From the NCBI GenBank assembly GCA_050633285.1, contig JBOEGG010000001.1, positions 372,001-436,000 of the forward strand: a DNA stretch of 64,000 bases, written 5' to 3'. This DNA is from UBA1672 sp050633285. GTDB taxonomy: Bacteria; Pseudomonadota; Alphaproteobacteria; Micavibrionales; Micavibrionaceae. Position 1 is the stretch's first letter; each line of letters begins with the position of its first letter. Shown here piece after piece: positions 27,254 to 35,467 of the stretch. Position numbers and translations under genes: made by a program. The notes under the pieces are model-generated. The model did not search any database. It was given only the letters and a program-made list of their open reading frames with translations, and was not told where the DNA came from.

Positions 27254-29010
27254 AGATATCTATTACACATCTGTTATTGGCCTGTTTTGCACTGTTCTTG
27301 GTAACGCAATCCGTCGCGGCTCAATCCTTTACGGCAAGTACGGATCAAACGCAAATCGTAATCGGGCAGAGTGTCACCCTGCAATTGTCCCTGAAAGATG
27401 TTGCCCCAAGTGATTATCTTGATTATAGCGCGGTTGAGAAAGATTTCACAATTCATGGGCAAAACCAATCAACACGTACGGAAACGGTAAATGGTAGCCT
27501 TTCATCATCAATAGATTGGTATCTGGCATTATTACCCAAAGCGCAAGGAGAGTTCACTATTCCTGCCTTCACAGTAAAAACGGATGCAGGAAGCCTCTCA
27601 ACGCAGCCCATTAAAATAACGGTATCAAAACAAAAAATGGCATCAAATGGTGAACCGTTTAAAGAAAGAGCAATAAAAGTAGAAACAGCCGTTAATAACT
27701 TAACCCCTTATCAGAATGAGCCAATTGTGTTTACCGCGCGTTTAATCGCCACTAAGACTGTGACGGATGTTTCATTGGCACCGTTCAAAATCGAAGGTAC
27801 AATTATTGAACCATACGAAAAACCCACTGTTAAAGAAGAAGCTATAAATGGTAAGCGTACAGCAATTGTAGAGGCGAAATACCTGATTACACCATTAGTG
27901 TCGGGGAAGTTACGTATTCCGTCTTTTACTTATAAGGGGCAAATTGAATCGCAACGTCATAAGGGCCGTAAAAACCCATTCGGAAATTTGGGGATTTTCG
28001 GTGCGTTCGAGGTTTATGAGCCTTTTATCATTGGTGGAAACCCGATTACATTGGATGTGAAAGCACCTGCGATACAAATGGATCCATGGCTTCCCCTACA
28101 GTCATTTGAAATTTCTGATGAACTAGACGTGGAAGACAATACAGAGGTCGGACAACCTATTACACGTAAAATAACATTAACAGGGGTGGGGGCATCAGGC
28201 TCATCTTTGCCGAATTTAGAAGGTTATATATCGGCAGGCAAAGCGTTTAAAGTTTATGCGGATAAGCCGGAATTTGGGCAGGATATTGATAATGATGATC
28301 AGACTCTAAAAGGATGGCGTCAGGAAAATTATACCTTGATACCTGTTAAGGCAGGCGAGGTTACCTTCCCTGAGATTAAAGTGCCGTGGTGGAATGTAAA
28401 GGCACGTAAAGTGGAGTATGCCACAATCCCTGAAAAAAGCGTCACAGTGGTACAAGGCGATGTAATCCCACCTAAACCTATTGAGCGTGCCCCTCTCTTT
28501 GAAGACGATGTAGTTATTGTCGAAAATGAGACGCGCCCTGCGGCCTTAGGGGGTAATGCACATAGTTCAGATCACTCTACATTATATCTGGTTATTACTG
28601 CGCTGGGTGGCGTTATCTGTGTGCTTATGGTCATGAATATTTATCTGCTGTCACGTTTGTCTGGGACGAAAAATTCATCAAAAACCTCTGACAGTAAACC
28701 TCGTGTGAAAAATAAAGTGCGTATGTCGGCGCTTTCGAAAATATCATCTGTGCAGGAATTGAGAGACTTTGTACAAAACTACGCGCAAATTCACCTTGGA
28801 ATGCAAAAAGGTGCATCATTACGCTCTATTGCTAATTCTATAACGCAAGATGTTCCGTTCTTTAAGACTCTGGAAGATGCACTTTATCAGGGTGGCGATC
28901 ACGATATTGAAGAATTAAAAGTACAGGCGAAAGAGGCACTGAATATCATAGCTACGAACCAACCATCTAAAAAAGAGGAAGATACTCTCTCCCCTTTAAA
29001 CCCAAGTTAA
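27247..29010 (+). CDS. BatD family protein
   Basis: The 587-residue protein has a signal peptide (about residues 1-26 ending in VAAQS), repeated Ig-like beta domains (for example QTQIVIGQSVTLQLSLKD, LTPYQNEPIVFTARL), a transmembrane helix near residues 445-467 and a cytoplasmic helical tail. This is the usual BatD arrangement. It is the last gene of the Bat cluster and may complete the membrane complex with the VWA proteins. Confidence 0.93.
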   Translation: MVKISITHLLLACFALFLVTQSVAAQSFTASTDQTQIVIGQSVTLQLSLKDVAPSDYLDYSAVEKDFTIHGQNQSTRTETVNGSLSSSIDWYLALLPKAQGEFTIPAFTVKTDAGSLSTQPIKITVSKQKMASNGEPFKERAIKVETAVNNLTPYQNEPIVFTARLIATKTVTDVSLAPFKIEGTIIEPYEKPTVKEEAINGKRTAIVEAKYLITPLVSGKLRIPSFTYKGQIESQRHKGRKNPFGNLGIFGAFEVYEPFIIGGNPITLDVKAPAIQMDPWLPLQSFEISDELDVEDNTEVGQPITRKITLTGVGASGSSLPNLEGYISAGKAFKVYADKPEFGQDIDNDDQTLKGWRQENYTLIPVKAGEVTFPEIKVPWWNVKARKVEYATIPEKSVTVVQGDVIPPKPIERAPLFEDDVVIVENETRPAALGGNAHSSDHSTLYLVITALGGVICVLMVMNIYLLSRLSGTKNSSKTSDSKPRVKNKVRMSALSKISSVQELRDFVQNYAQIHLGMQKGASLRSIANSITQDVPFFKTLEDALYQGGDHDIEELKVQAKEALNIIATNQPSKKEEDTLSPLNPS

Positions 29011-29052
29011 TTGAGGTCATTCAAATCGGAGTATTACTGTATAGTAGTTTAC

Positions 29053-30675
29053 CTACTTACGCTCTACAGTTCCGGCATAATCAACGACCAATCCGTATTG
29101 AGGGTCTTCAATCATATTGACCTCAACCATATCGCGCGCCTTGTTCAGGAGAAGCTGGCAATCAGGACTTAAATGTACAAGGTGTAGCTTTTTACCCGCT
29201 TCCTGATATTTCGTTGCCAACGCATCTATGGCCTCTAACGCGGAATGATCCCAGACACGCGCATTACGAAAATCAATAACGATGTCGTCTTCTGTATCGT
29301 TCTTTGGGCTGAACATATCTTTAAACCCGGAAATAGAACCAAAGAATAATGGCCCATTTAAGTGGTAAACTTTATGCCCGTCTTCTTCCGACTTTCCTTC
29401 AACAACCCAAATATGGTGCGCGGACTTCCATGCGTAAACAAGTGCAGAAACAATAACCCCGATAATCACAGCCATGGCAAGGTCGTGCGCCACTGTAACG
29501 GCCGTAACAAGGATAATGACAAATGCATCTTCTTTTGGAATTTTATGCATGATACGTACAGATGCCCATGCAAATGTTCCAATGACAACCATCATCATAA
29601 GGCCGGTTAACGCGGCCAACGGGATCATCTCAATCCATTGTGATGTAAACAGGATAAAAGCAAGTAATGCTAGCGCAGCGGTAATCCCCGATAATCGTCC
29701 GCGTCCACCTGATTTTATATTAATCATGGATTGCCCGATCATGGCACACCCACCCATTGCACCAAAAAATCCGCACGTGACGTTGGCTGCACCCTGTCCG
29801 ATACATTCTTGTGATGTGCGTCCGCGTGTTTCGGTAAGTTCATCAATAAGAGTGAGGGTCAAAAGGCTCTCGATCAGGCCAATAGCTGCCAGTGTAAAGG
29901 AGATAGGCAGGATGATGAATAATGTCTCAAGTGTGAAGGGCACCATTGGAATATGAAATTCAGGTAAACCGCCTGCGACACTTGCCAAATCACCAACAGT
30001 GCGCGTATCTAAATTAAATCCAATAACAAGTCCGGATACAATGAGAATAGAGGCAAGAGGTGCAGGAATTAGCTTACCAATTTTTGGTAATTTCGGCCAT
30101 AGCCATATTAAACCCATTGTTAGAATGGTCAGGCCGACCATGAGGTACATTTCCATGCCCTGCATCCATCCACCATTAAAGATAACGTCAATGGCGCTAT
30201 GTGATGCCTGAGTATCACCATGTTGTGATGCTTCTTCTACGGCTTTAGGTGCTTTAAACTGTCCAAGCTGCGCGAGGAAAATGACAATCGCTAATCCGTT
30301 AACAAACCCAAGCATCACAGGATGGGGGACTAGCCGGATAAATTTACCTAAATGGAAGACACCGGCCAATACCTGAATAATCCCTGTGAGCACAACTGCG
30401 GCGAATAAATATTCAACACCGTAAAAAGTGACAAGTCCGACCATAGCCACCGCCATTGCGCCTGTCGCACCGGAAATCATACCGCTACGTCCACCAAAGA
30501 TCGATGTTATAATACCGACAAAGAATGCCGCATATAACCCAACCAATGGATCAACCTTTGCTACAAACGCAAATGCAATTGCTTCCGGGACAAGGGCAAG
30601 AGCAACAGTCAATCCTGATAAAATATCAGTTTTTGGGTCTTGGGTAAGGTGAAATTTGCGGACAAGGCGGATCAT
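29053..30675 (-). CDS. SulP family anion transporter with STAS domain
   Basis: The 540-residue protein has about 11-12 transmembrane helices with the SulP pattern DILSGLTVALALVPEAIAFAF at the N-terminus and GGCAMIGQSMINIKSGGRGRLSG in the middle. A cytoplasmic STAS domain follows at about residues 430-535 (LNGPLFFGSISGF, DFRNARVWDHSALEAID). SulP members carry sulfate, bicarbonate or other anions; several bacterial ones import bicarbonate. A GGGAATAACC ribosome site precedes the ATG. It is convergent with BatD. Confidence 0.94.
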   Translation of the reverse strand: MIRLVRKFHLTQDPKTDILSGLTVALALVPEAIAFAFVAKVDPLVGLYAAFFVGIITSIFGGRSGMISGATGAMAVAMVGLVTFYGVEYLFAAVVLTGIIQVLAGVFHLGKFIRLVPHPVMLGFVNGLAIVIFLAQLGQFKAPKAVEEASQHGDTQASHSAIDVIFNGGWMQGMEMYLMVGLTILTMGLIWLWPKLPKIGKLIPAPLASILIVSGLVIGFNLDTRTVGDLASVAGGLPEFHIPMVPFTLETLFIILPISFTLAAIGLIESLLTLTLIDELTETRGRTSQECIGQGAANVTCGFFGAMGGCAMIGQSMINIKSGGRGRLSGITAALALLAFILFTSQWIEMIPLAALTGLMMMVVIGTFAWASVRIMHKIPKEDAFVIILVTAVTVAHDLAMAVIIGVIVSALVYAWKSAHHIWVVEGKSEEDGHKVYHLNGPLFFGSISGFKDMFSPKNDTEDDIVIDFRNARVWDHSALEAIDALATKYQEAGKKLHLVHLSPDCQLLLNKARDMVEVNMIEDPQYGLVVDYAGTVERK

Positions 30676-30726
30676 GGTTATTCCCGTTATAATGAAGGTT
30701 TCGGCGGAATATCTTCTTCAAATACA

Positions 30727-30754
30727 TAAAACCGCCCTTAAAGGACGGTTCTTT
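30727..30754 (-). terminator. Terminator after the His/Cys-rich gene
   Basis: A 9-base stem with one mismatch (arms 30730-30738 and 30742-30750, loop of three) is followed on the minus strand by TTTTATG. It can end the lipoprotein/His-rich transcript before the SulP gene. The opposite strand is weaker (CTTTAT). Confidence 0.6.
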
Positions 30755-30818
30755 ATACATATTATCGCCCATAATTCAAGGGGCGGGCATAATTATCTAT
30801 AATATGGAGGAGGGCGTT

Positions 30819-31064
30819 TTAACAACAACCGCACCCACCTGATGGATTTGTGTGGTCTTCTTCACACTCTTCTTCGGTGTCATGTTGGTGGTGTTCATGC
30901 GCATCACTATGATCGTGATCACAACAAGAACCATCCGCATTATGTTCATGGTGATGGTGTCCTTGCGCGGAACCCATCATCCATTGCGCCGATCCGCCAC
31001 CCGTACCTAAAGGCATGGTCGTGGACATGGATAGACGTTTTTTTATGTTATTAAAATTGCTCAT
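30819..31064 (-). CDS. His- and Cys-rich small protein, likely metal-binding
   Basis: The 81-residue protein has a plain N-terminal third and then a run of metal-binding residues: GHHHHEH near residue 36, CCDHDH, HEHHQH and CEEDH, ending in GGCGCC. This density of His and Cys suggests binding of several divalent ions such as Zn, Ni, Cu or Co, as a store, a buffer or a delivery domain. No signal peptide is visible. It lies 20 bases downstream of a lipoprotein gene on the same strand, so the pair is probably co-expressed. I do not recognise a family. Confidence 0.65.
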   Translation of the reverse strand: MSNFNNIKKRLSMSTTMPLGTGGGSAQWMMGSAQGHHHHEHNADGSCCDHDHSDAHEHHQHDTEEECEEDHTNPSGGCGCC

Positions 31065-31084
31065 ACCGCGCTTCTACATGATTT

Positions 31085-31507
31085 TTAGTTGCTACGCACG
31101 CATTTTTTTTGCTGGAATAAGCCAATGAGGCGTTGTTTTTCACGCTGCGCGTCATATCCTTGTTGACGTTCTATTTGTGTTTGGTTTGACGCACTGCTCC
31201 ATGAGTTTGTAAGGCCCGGTATTGCACTTAAATATGGTGCTTTGCCATATAGGCCTGAATGTGCGAGGCCGGTATTGATCGCGTTTGTTGTGCCGTATGA
31301 ATTGCCTGTACTCTGGCTGCCGGTTTCGACAATGATTTGATCCATTGTATTGATACTATGAGCAATCTGATTACAATTCGCTGCTTCTGTTACCATGGCT
31401 GCGTTTGTGATTGAGCTTTGTCGTTGTTGTGGATTACCCGTTGTTACGCACGCACTAAGCATCAGTAACGCGGCAGTTGGAATACAAAGCGCAGCAATCT
31501 TTCTCAT
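31085..31507 (-). CDS. Putative lipoprotein
   Basis: The 140-residue protein begins with a lipoprotein signal (MRKIAALCIPTAALLMLSAC); the lipobox LSAC places the acylated Cys at residue 20. The mature part is small, Gly/Ser/Asn/Gln-rich, with a conserved-looking GLYGKAPYLSAIPG region and two further Cys that may form a disulfide. The start at 31507 is chosen because AAGGAAAATACC precedes it and it begins the signal peptide; an ATG 11 codons earlier is less likely. Function unknown; it precedes the His-rich gene. Confidence 0.7.
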   Translation of the reverse strand: MRKIAALCIPTAALLMLSACVTTGNPQQRQSSITNAAMVTEAANCNQIAHSINTMDQIIVETGSQSTGNSYGTTNAINTGLAHSGLYGKAPYLSAIPGLTNSWSSASNQTQIERQQGYDAQREKQRLIGLFQQKKCVRSN

Positions 31508-31600
31508 GGTATTTTCCTTTATTGAGTGACGGGTGAACATAAATTCAGATTATATGATTTTGAAAGGATGTAAAGGTACCACTTTCGCTTGTTTAGTTGA

Positions 31601-32500
31601 TTATTTTTGTGCGTTTTTATGTTCACGCCACAGGACGAATAAATTGGATGCTACAATAATAAATGCGCCAGTCATCATCATGACATTAGGTACTTTTTGC
31701 CAAAACATATAATCCAACATAAGAGCCCATATTAAATTTAGGTAGATAAGCGGCGAAATAACGCTTGCAGGTGCAAATTTATAGGCATATGTCATGCAAA
31801 ATTGCGTAATAAAGGCAAAAAACCCCGCACTAAGCATTAAAGTAAGGCTATAAATGCTCGGTATGCTCGCATAAAAGGGAATGGCAGGTAAAATTAATGC
31901 AACAGAGACGATTGAGAAGTAAAATACGGTGATTTCGGGACTTTCTGTTTTTCCCATCAATCGTAAACAAAGCATGACGAAGGTATAGCAAATTGTAACG
32001 CCTATCCCTACCATCGCGCCTGTCATTGATGCAATTGCACCGGGTTGTAAAACAATCAATGCGCCGCATAACCCGATAAAAACTGCGCTCATACGATAAA
32101 TACCTACCTTTTCCTTAAGGAGTGGATAGGATAACAGCACCACAAGTAAGGGTGATAAAAAGAAGAAAATCTGTGCTTGTGCCAATGGTAGAAGGCTATA
32201 AGAAGTAAAGGCGAGTAGCATACAAACCGCGCCGATGGTTGCGCGTATAATCTGTAATTTATGATTGGTTTTACGGATGTTTTTTAACTGTCCTGTAGCA
32301 ACTACTGCGCCGAGGCTTAAGGCCAGAACTGTGATGCTGCGATAAAAGAATATATCAACCGGATTGTGGTAATCGCTCGCCATTTTAACAAGCGCCGCGA
32401 TTAAAACTAAGGTTATAGAATTTCCAATACCACATAAAATCCCAAGCCCAACTGTATTGGAAATGGGTGTGTTGTGTGTTGTTGGGGTGTTCGTATCCAT
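31601..32500 (-). CDS. EamA/DMT superfamily transporter
   Basis: The 299-residue membrane protein has about ten hydrophobic segments arranged as two EamA repeats, the layout of drug/metabolite exporters. Motifs of the repeat include FFLSPLLVVLLSYPLLKEKVGIYR at the end of the first half and SPLIYLNLIWALMLDYMFWQKVP in the second. The substrate cannot be read from sequence. A second member of the family lies at 39.2-40.1 kb. Confidence 0.88.
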   Translation of the reverse strand: MDTNTPTTHNTPISNTVGLGILCGIGNSITLVLIAALVKMASDYHNPVDIFFYRSITVLALSLGAVVATGQLKNIRKTNHKLQIIRATIGAVCMLLAFTSYSLLPLAQAQIFFFLSPLLVVLLSYPLLKEKVGIYRMSAVFIGLCGALIVLQPGAIASMTGAMVGIGVTICYTFVMLCLRLMGKTESPEITVFYFSIVSVALILPAIPFYASIPSIYSLTLMLSAGFFAFITQFCMTYAYKFAPASVISPLIYLNLIWALMLDYMFWQKVPNVMMMTGAFIIVASNLFVLWREHKNAQK

Positions 32501-32640
32501 ACGCGCTCTATATCAGGAAATAATCTGTGCGACCAGAGTGTATTAATATAAATAAGAGAAACGTGATGCTATATTGTCAATTGAATCCTGATCTGTATAT
32601 ATAGGGGAATGAATGATAAAAATTAAGGGCAAGCAAGGCT

Positions 32641-32871
32641 ATGAGCACATCAGGTATAGAGCAGGCAATTGAAGCCGTATATGAATCAATGAACAACGAT
32701 AATCAGGATATTGATTTAAAGATCAAGGAGTTGAAGTCTGCATTAACTGATGAAGGTCAAAAAGAAGCAAAATTTGACCCTGCGCGTCTTGTTCAAAATA
32801 ACCGTGAAGGGCGTAAACGTATGCAGGCTTATTTTAAAAAGCGCGGTGTTAAGGTCATTTTTGAAGCATAG
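32641..32871 (+). CDS. Small hypothetical protein, 76 residues
   Basis: Function is unknown. The protein is short, charged and helical, with a basic C-terminal half (NREGRKRMQAYFKKRGVKV) that could contact nucleic acid or a membrane. AAGG lies upstream of the ATG at a usable distance. It stands alone between a divergent transporter and a convergent DUF3147 gene. Confidence 0.5.
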   Translation: MSTSGIEQAIEAVYESMNNDNQDIDLKIKELKSALTDEGQKEAKFDPARLVQNNREGRKRMQAYFKKRGVKVIFEA

Positions 32872-32913
32872 AATACTCATTTCTGTGGATAAGTCTGCGT
32901 TTGGGATGTGCGT

Positions 32914-32927
32914 TTGACATATGTCAA
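32914..32927. promoter_or_regulatory. Perfect 14-bp palindrome TTGACATATGTCAA
   Basis: The 14 bases are an exact palindrome, as expected of a dimeric repressor site. They lie between the ends of two convergent genes, where no promoter is needed for either. The left half also reads as a -35 box (TTGACA), with only a weak -10 (TAGGCA) 17 bases on. Confidence 0.35.
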
Positions 32928-32957
32928 GCGTGGTCATAGGCAGGTATGTTGTGTATT

Positions 32958-33010
32958 AAAGTGGGGTGCTTCTTCCTCCACACACACATCGATTAAGCAC
33001 CCCAAACTTT
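32958..33010. terminator. Long hairpin between convergent genes
   Basis: Arms TGGGGTGCTT (32962-32971) and AAGCACCCCA (32995-33004) are exact complements around a 23-base loop, and AAAG/CTTT extends the stem past a two-base bulge. It lies directly after the DUF3147 stop on the minus strand and about 90 bases after the small gene on the plus strand, so it could serve both. U-runs are short. Confidence 0.5.
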
Positions 33011-33012
33011 TC

Positions 33013-33363
33013 CTAAAACTCCATTCCGAACTTCCGCAAAATCCAGATCATTGCAAAATAGAGAATGACCGTCATAACGCATGATAATGCCAGTGCGACA
33101 TAAAACTGCAATCCATTGCGCAAGAGCATCGGAAAAACTAAAAACATCGGCAGAGATGGCAAAACAAACCAGAAAGTCGCCTCTGAGTGATCGGCAATGC
33201 GCTTAGTATCGCCTGTTTCATGCCACAACCAAACCATCGCCAGAATAGAGACAATTGGCAAAGAAGCCACCAGCGCGCCAAAGGCCGGGCTGCGCTTCGT
33301 TACTTCGGAGATAACCGCAACAATAATTCCGGATATCAGTGCCTTAATCGCCGCGAATAGCAT
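33013..33363 (-). CDS. DUF3147-family membrane protein
   Basis: The 116-residue protein has four hydrophobic segments. The first half shows the pattern SEVTKRSPAFGALVASLPIVSILAMVWLW that I associate with DUF3147 (GlpM-like) inner-membrane proteins of unknown role. The gene starts five bases after yaaA ends on the same strand, so the two are probably co-transcribed. Confidence 0.8.
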   Translation of the reverse strand: MLFAAIKALISGIIVAVISEVTKRSPAFGALVASLPIVSILAMVWLWHETGDTKRIADHSEATFWFVLPSLPMFLVFPMLLRNGLQFYVALALSCVMTVILYFAMIWILRKFGMEF

Positions 33364-33368
33364 AAGCG

Positions 33369-34145
33369 CTATACCTCCTGATTACGGAGAAAAACATAAT
33401 TATATGCATCGGATTTACCATCCTGATACACATACCCATCCGTATCAAAGGATTTAAGGTCTTCCGGCTGCTCAACACGGTTTTGGATCATGTAACGCGC
33501 CATAGAGCCACGCGCACGCTTGGCAAATAGGCCAATAACCTTCGCCGCTCCATTCTTCACATCCTTAAAATGGCAGGTAATGAAATCACCTTCTAAACCC
33601 TTTGGCTGCACCGCTTTAATATACTCGTTAGAGGCCAGACAAATCACAGCGCGGTTTTTATGCCCCTGTGTCGCGTCATTACACGCCCTTGTCAAAATAT
33701 CACCCCAAAAATCATACAAATCCTCACCACGAGCATTTGATAACTTCGTCCCCATCTCCAACCGATAAGGCTGCATCAAATCAAGCGGGCGCAACATACC
33801 GTAGAGCCCTGAAAGCATACGGAAATGCTCTTGCGCAAATCCTAAATCATCATCGGACAAACTATCCGCATCCAACCCCACATACGTATCGCCGCGAAAT
33901 GTATAGACCGCAGGCTTTGCATTATCAGGCGCAAAAGGGGTAGAGAATTGCTGATACCGCGCATAATTCAACGCCCCCAATTTATCAGACAACTTCATTA
34001 AGCTCTGTATCTCGGCCTGCGTGAGAGCCTTCGCCACATCGACAAGCTCTTGCGTATGATCTAAAAAATCGGACTGCGTTAGGGTCGGAGCATTCCATTC
34101 ACTCTCAAAATCAAGCTTCTTCGCAGGGGAGACTAACGCTAACAT
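33369..34145 (-). CDS. yaaA: YaaA family peroxide-stress protein
   Basis: The 258-residue protein matches the YaaA/UPF0246 family from the first residues (MLALVSPAKKLDFES) through YTFRGDTYVGLDADSLS and FRMLSGLYGMLRPLDLMQPYRLEMGTKL. In E. coli YaaA lowers intracellular free iron and protects DNA and proteins under hydrogen peroxide stress; a DNA-binding fold has been reported. It is upstream of the DUF3147 gene. Assignment to the family is secure. Confidence 0.94.
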   Translation of the reverse strand: MLALVSPAKKLDFESEWNAPTLTQSDFLDHTQELVDVAKALTQAEIQSLMKLSDKLGALNYARYQQFSTPFAPDNAKPAVYTFRGDTYVGLDADSLSDDDLGFAQEHFRMLSGLYGMLRPLDLMQPYRLEMGTKLSNARGEDLYDFWGDILTRACNDATQGHKNRAVICLASNEYIKAVQPKGLEGDFITCHFKDVKNGAAKVIGLFAKRARGSMARYMIQNRVEQPEDLKSFDTDGYVYQDGKSDAYNYVFLRNQEV

Positions 34146-34294
34146 ATTTCTTCATCCTTAAATCTATTATTCCCAAACCATTCGCATATCGCACGGCGAG
34201 GGTTACGCCCCTACACTAGGGATAAGCGCACAGACCTTCAAGACGATTTTATCAATAGGGCGTAGTGATAATTCCGAATGTCATCACAAAAACA

Positions 34295-34324
34295 TTGCCC
34301 CGCATTACGGAAAAAAACTATAAT
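34295..34324 (+). promoter_or_regulatory. Promoter placing the transcript start at the ATG
   Basis: TTGCCC (34295-34300) and a perfect TATAAT (34319-34324) are 18 bases apart. The expected start, about seven bases after the -10 box, falls on the ATG at 34331, so the message would have no leader. No ribosome site is visible. Confidence 0.5.
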
Positions 34325-34330
34325 AGCGTC

Positions 34331-34726
34331 ATGAGCATTCAGGCAGGATATTGGTATAGGAAACATGCGGACGATTCATGGCGTTGTAACTTCACAGATA
34401 CAGAGCTATTGGATACGGCCTCCCCCGATACGTTTAGTTTAACCGAAGCAAAAATCGCGCAAATCGCCCTACGTGGTGATGATCCGGAAATGAAGGCTGC
34501 TGCAAAAAATGCACTGGATAGCCGTTATCAGGTCGACCCCGGATTGGCCATCGCCGCGCGGCAAGCGTTGGAAAAAACGCCAAAAGAAAACCCGATCAGA
34601 ACCGAACCCGCCACGGTCAGTGATATTTTCACCAAGGAACGTTTGAACATCGGAACGCAAAATCCGCCTGATATTAAAGCGACAGAGCAGAGCGACGATA
34701 ACGACCATGCTCCATTACCTGAATAG
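34331..34726 (+). CDS. Hypothetical protein, likely leaderless message
   Basis: The 131-residue protein is unknown. The N-terminal third is ordered and aromatic (IQAGYWYRKHADDSWRCNF), the middle is Ala-rich and helical, and the C-terminal third is charged and probably disordered. The start at 34331 is preferred over an ATG 22 codons upstream because a perfect -10 box lies between the two. It ends two bases before the convergent XRE gene. Confidence 0.5.
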   Translation: MSIQAGYWYRKHADDSWRCNFTDTELLDTASPDTFSLTEAKIAQIALRGDDPEMKAAAKNALDSRYQVDPGLAIAARQALEKTPKENPIRTEPATVSDIFTKERLNIGTQNPPDIKATEQSDDNDHAPLPE

Positions 34727-34727
34727 C

Positions 34728-34934
34728 CTATGACTTAATAATATCATCCACCCCGACCTTCAAGGCGCGTGAAATTTTGATGATTGTCATCACAGATGGA
34801 TTCTTATGCCCGTTCTCAATTTCTGATATATAGGATCGGTCAATCTCCGCCAAGCGTGATAAATCCTCTTGCGAAAGCTTTTGGCTTTTACGCAGTTGAG
34901 AAATGTTCCGTCCTATATCCTCAAGGTTTTCCAT
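34728..34934 (-). CDS. XRE-family helix-turn-helix regulator
   Basis: The 68-residue protein is a single HTH_3 domain: RNISQLRKSQKLSQEDLSRLAEIDRSYISEIENGHKNPSVMTIIKISRAL. Residues QEDLSRLAEIDRSYISEIE are the helix-turn-helix core. It resembles small controller-type repressors. GGAG lies just before the ATG at 34934, with tight spacing. A 14-bp inverted repeat overlaps its predicted promoter, so autoregulation is likely. A second, related regulator lies upstream on the same strand. Confidence 0.88.
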   Translation of the reverse strand: MENLEDIGRNISQLRKSQKLSQEDLSRLAEIDRSYISEIENGHKNPSVMTIIKISRALKVGVDDIIKS

Positions 34935-34965
34935 TTCTCCATTGTGTGCAATAGAATGCAACATA

Positions 34966-35021
34966 ACCATAGGCGATAGCCCACAATACACAATTTTTTT
35001 CTGTCGTCTATCGCCTATGGT
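34966..35021. promoter_or_regulatory. 14-bp inverted repeat over the XRE promoter
   Basis: Arms 34966-34979 (ACCATAGGCGATAG) and 35008-35021 (CTATCGCCTATGGT) are exact reverse complements 28 bases apart. On the minus strand the near arm contains the -10 (TATGGT, 34966-34971), and a -35 (TTGTGT, 34988-34993) lies 16 bases upstream. A regulator bound here would block the promoter, which fits autorepression by the XRE protein. Confidence 0.6.
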
Positions 35022-35096
35022 GTTATGGGATGTGTTTTGTCATATTATCCGCGGGCATCTCCGCACTCCACACACACGATTGACGGGGGTGCCTGA

Positions 35097-35309
35097 TTAC
35101 TCTTTTTCTACAACCAGATCAAGGAACGTGACATTCAGACATTCGGCAATACCAACCAAGGTTTTGACAGAAACATTCGCTCGGCCATTTTCAAGGTTAG
35201 AGATAAAGCCACGATCAATTTCCGCCATACCTGATAGGTCTTCCTGCGTTAATTGTTGCTCCGCCCTTAGTCTGGATATATTTTTACCGATAATCTCTAA
35301 TTCTTTCAT
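35097..35309 (-). CDS. XRE-family helix-turn-helix regulator, second copy
   Basis: The 70-residue protein is another stand-alone HTH_3 domain (GKNISRLRAEQQLTQEDLSGMAEIDRGFISNLENGRANVSVKTLVGIAECL). It is close to the neighbouring XRE protein in length and motif (both have QEDLSxxAEIDRxxIS), so the two are probably paralogues with different sites. A short repeated GTAGA/TCTAC motif lies just upstream. The family includes control proteins of restriction-modification systems, but no such enzymes are seen here. Confidence 0.87.
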   Translation of the reverse strand: MKELEIIGKNISRLRAEQQLTQEDLSGMAEIDRGFISNLENGRANVSVKTLVGIAECLNVTFLDLVVEKE

Positions 35310-35325
35310 ACAATAATTATGTGGG

Positions 35326-35359
35326 GTATATTCTACAAATGCCGTAGAGTATAATCTAC
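35326..35359. promoter_or_regulatory. Repeated GTAGA/TCTAC operator-like sites
   Basis: GTAGAGTATAATCTAC (35344-35359) has 5-base inverted arms, and GTATATTCTAC (35326-35336) is a near-exact inverted copy of its left part seven bases away. On the minus strand the first site holds a -10-like TATACT. The sites lie 17-50 bases upstream of the XRE gene start, where an autoregulatory operator would be. Confidence 0.5.
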
Positions 35360-35467
35360 ATTGGTAAATAAACGCGTTAACAAACTAATGTTAAACGGAC
35401 ACCCCCACTTTCCCACATGCTAGTTGGGGGTGTCTAGTTTTCTAACAATCTAGCAACAGCTTCTCTA

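Noticed and set aside
29362..30652. Plus-strand reading frames across the SulP gene
   Set aside because: The minus-strand frame encodes a complete SulP transporter; the plus-strand frames have no recognisable features.
34966..35021. Inverted repeat as the ends of a small transposable element
   Set aside because: There is no target-site duplication and no room for a transposase; its position over a promoter fits an operator better.
35368..35392. Possible CtrA site with two TTAA motifs
   Set aside because: The motifs are 10 bases apart instead of seven, so the spacing is wrong.
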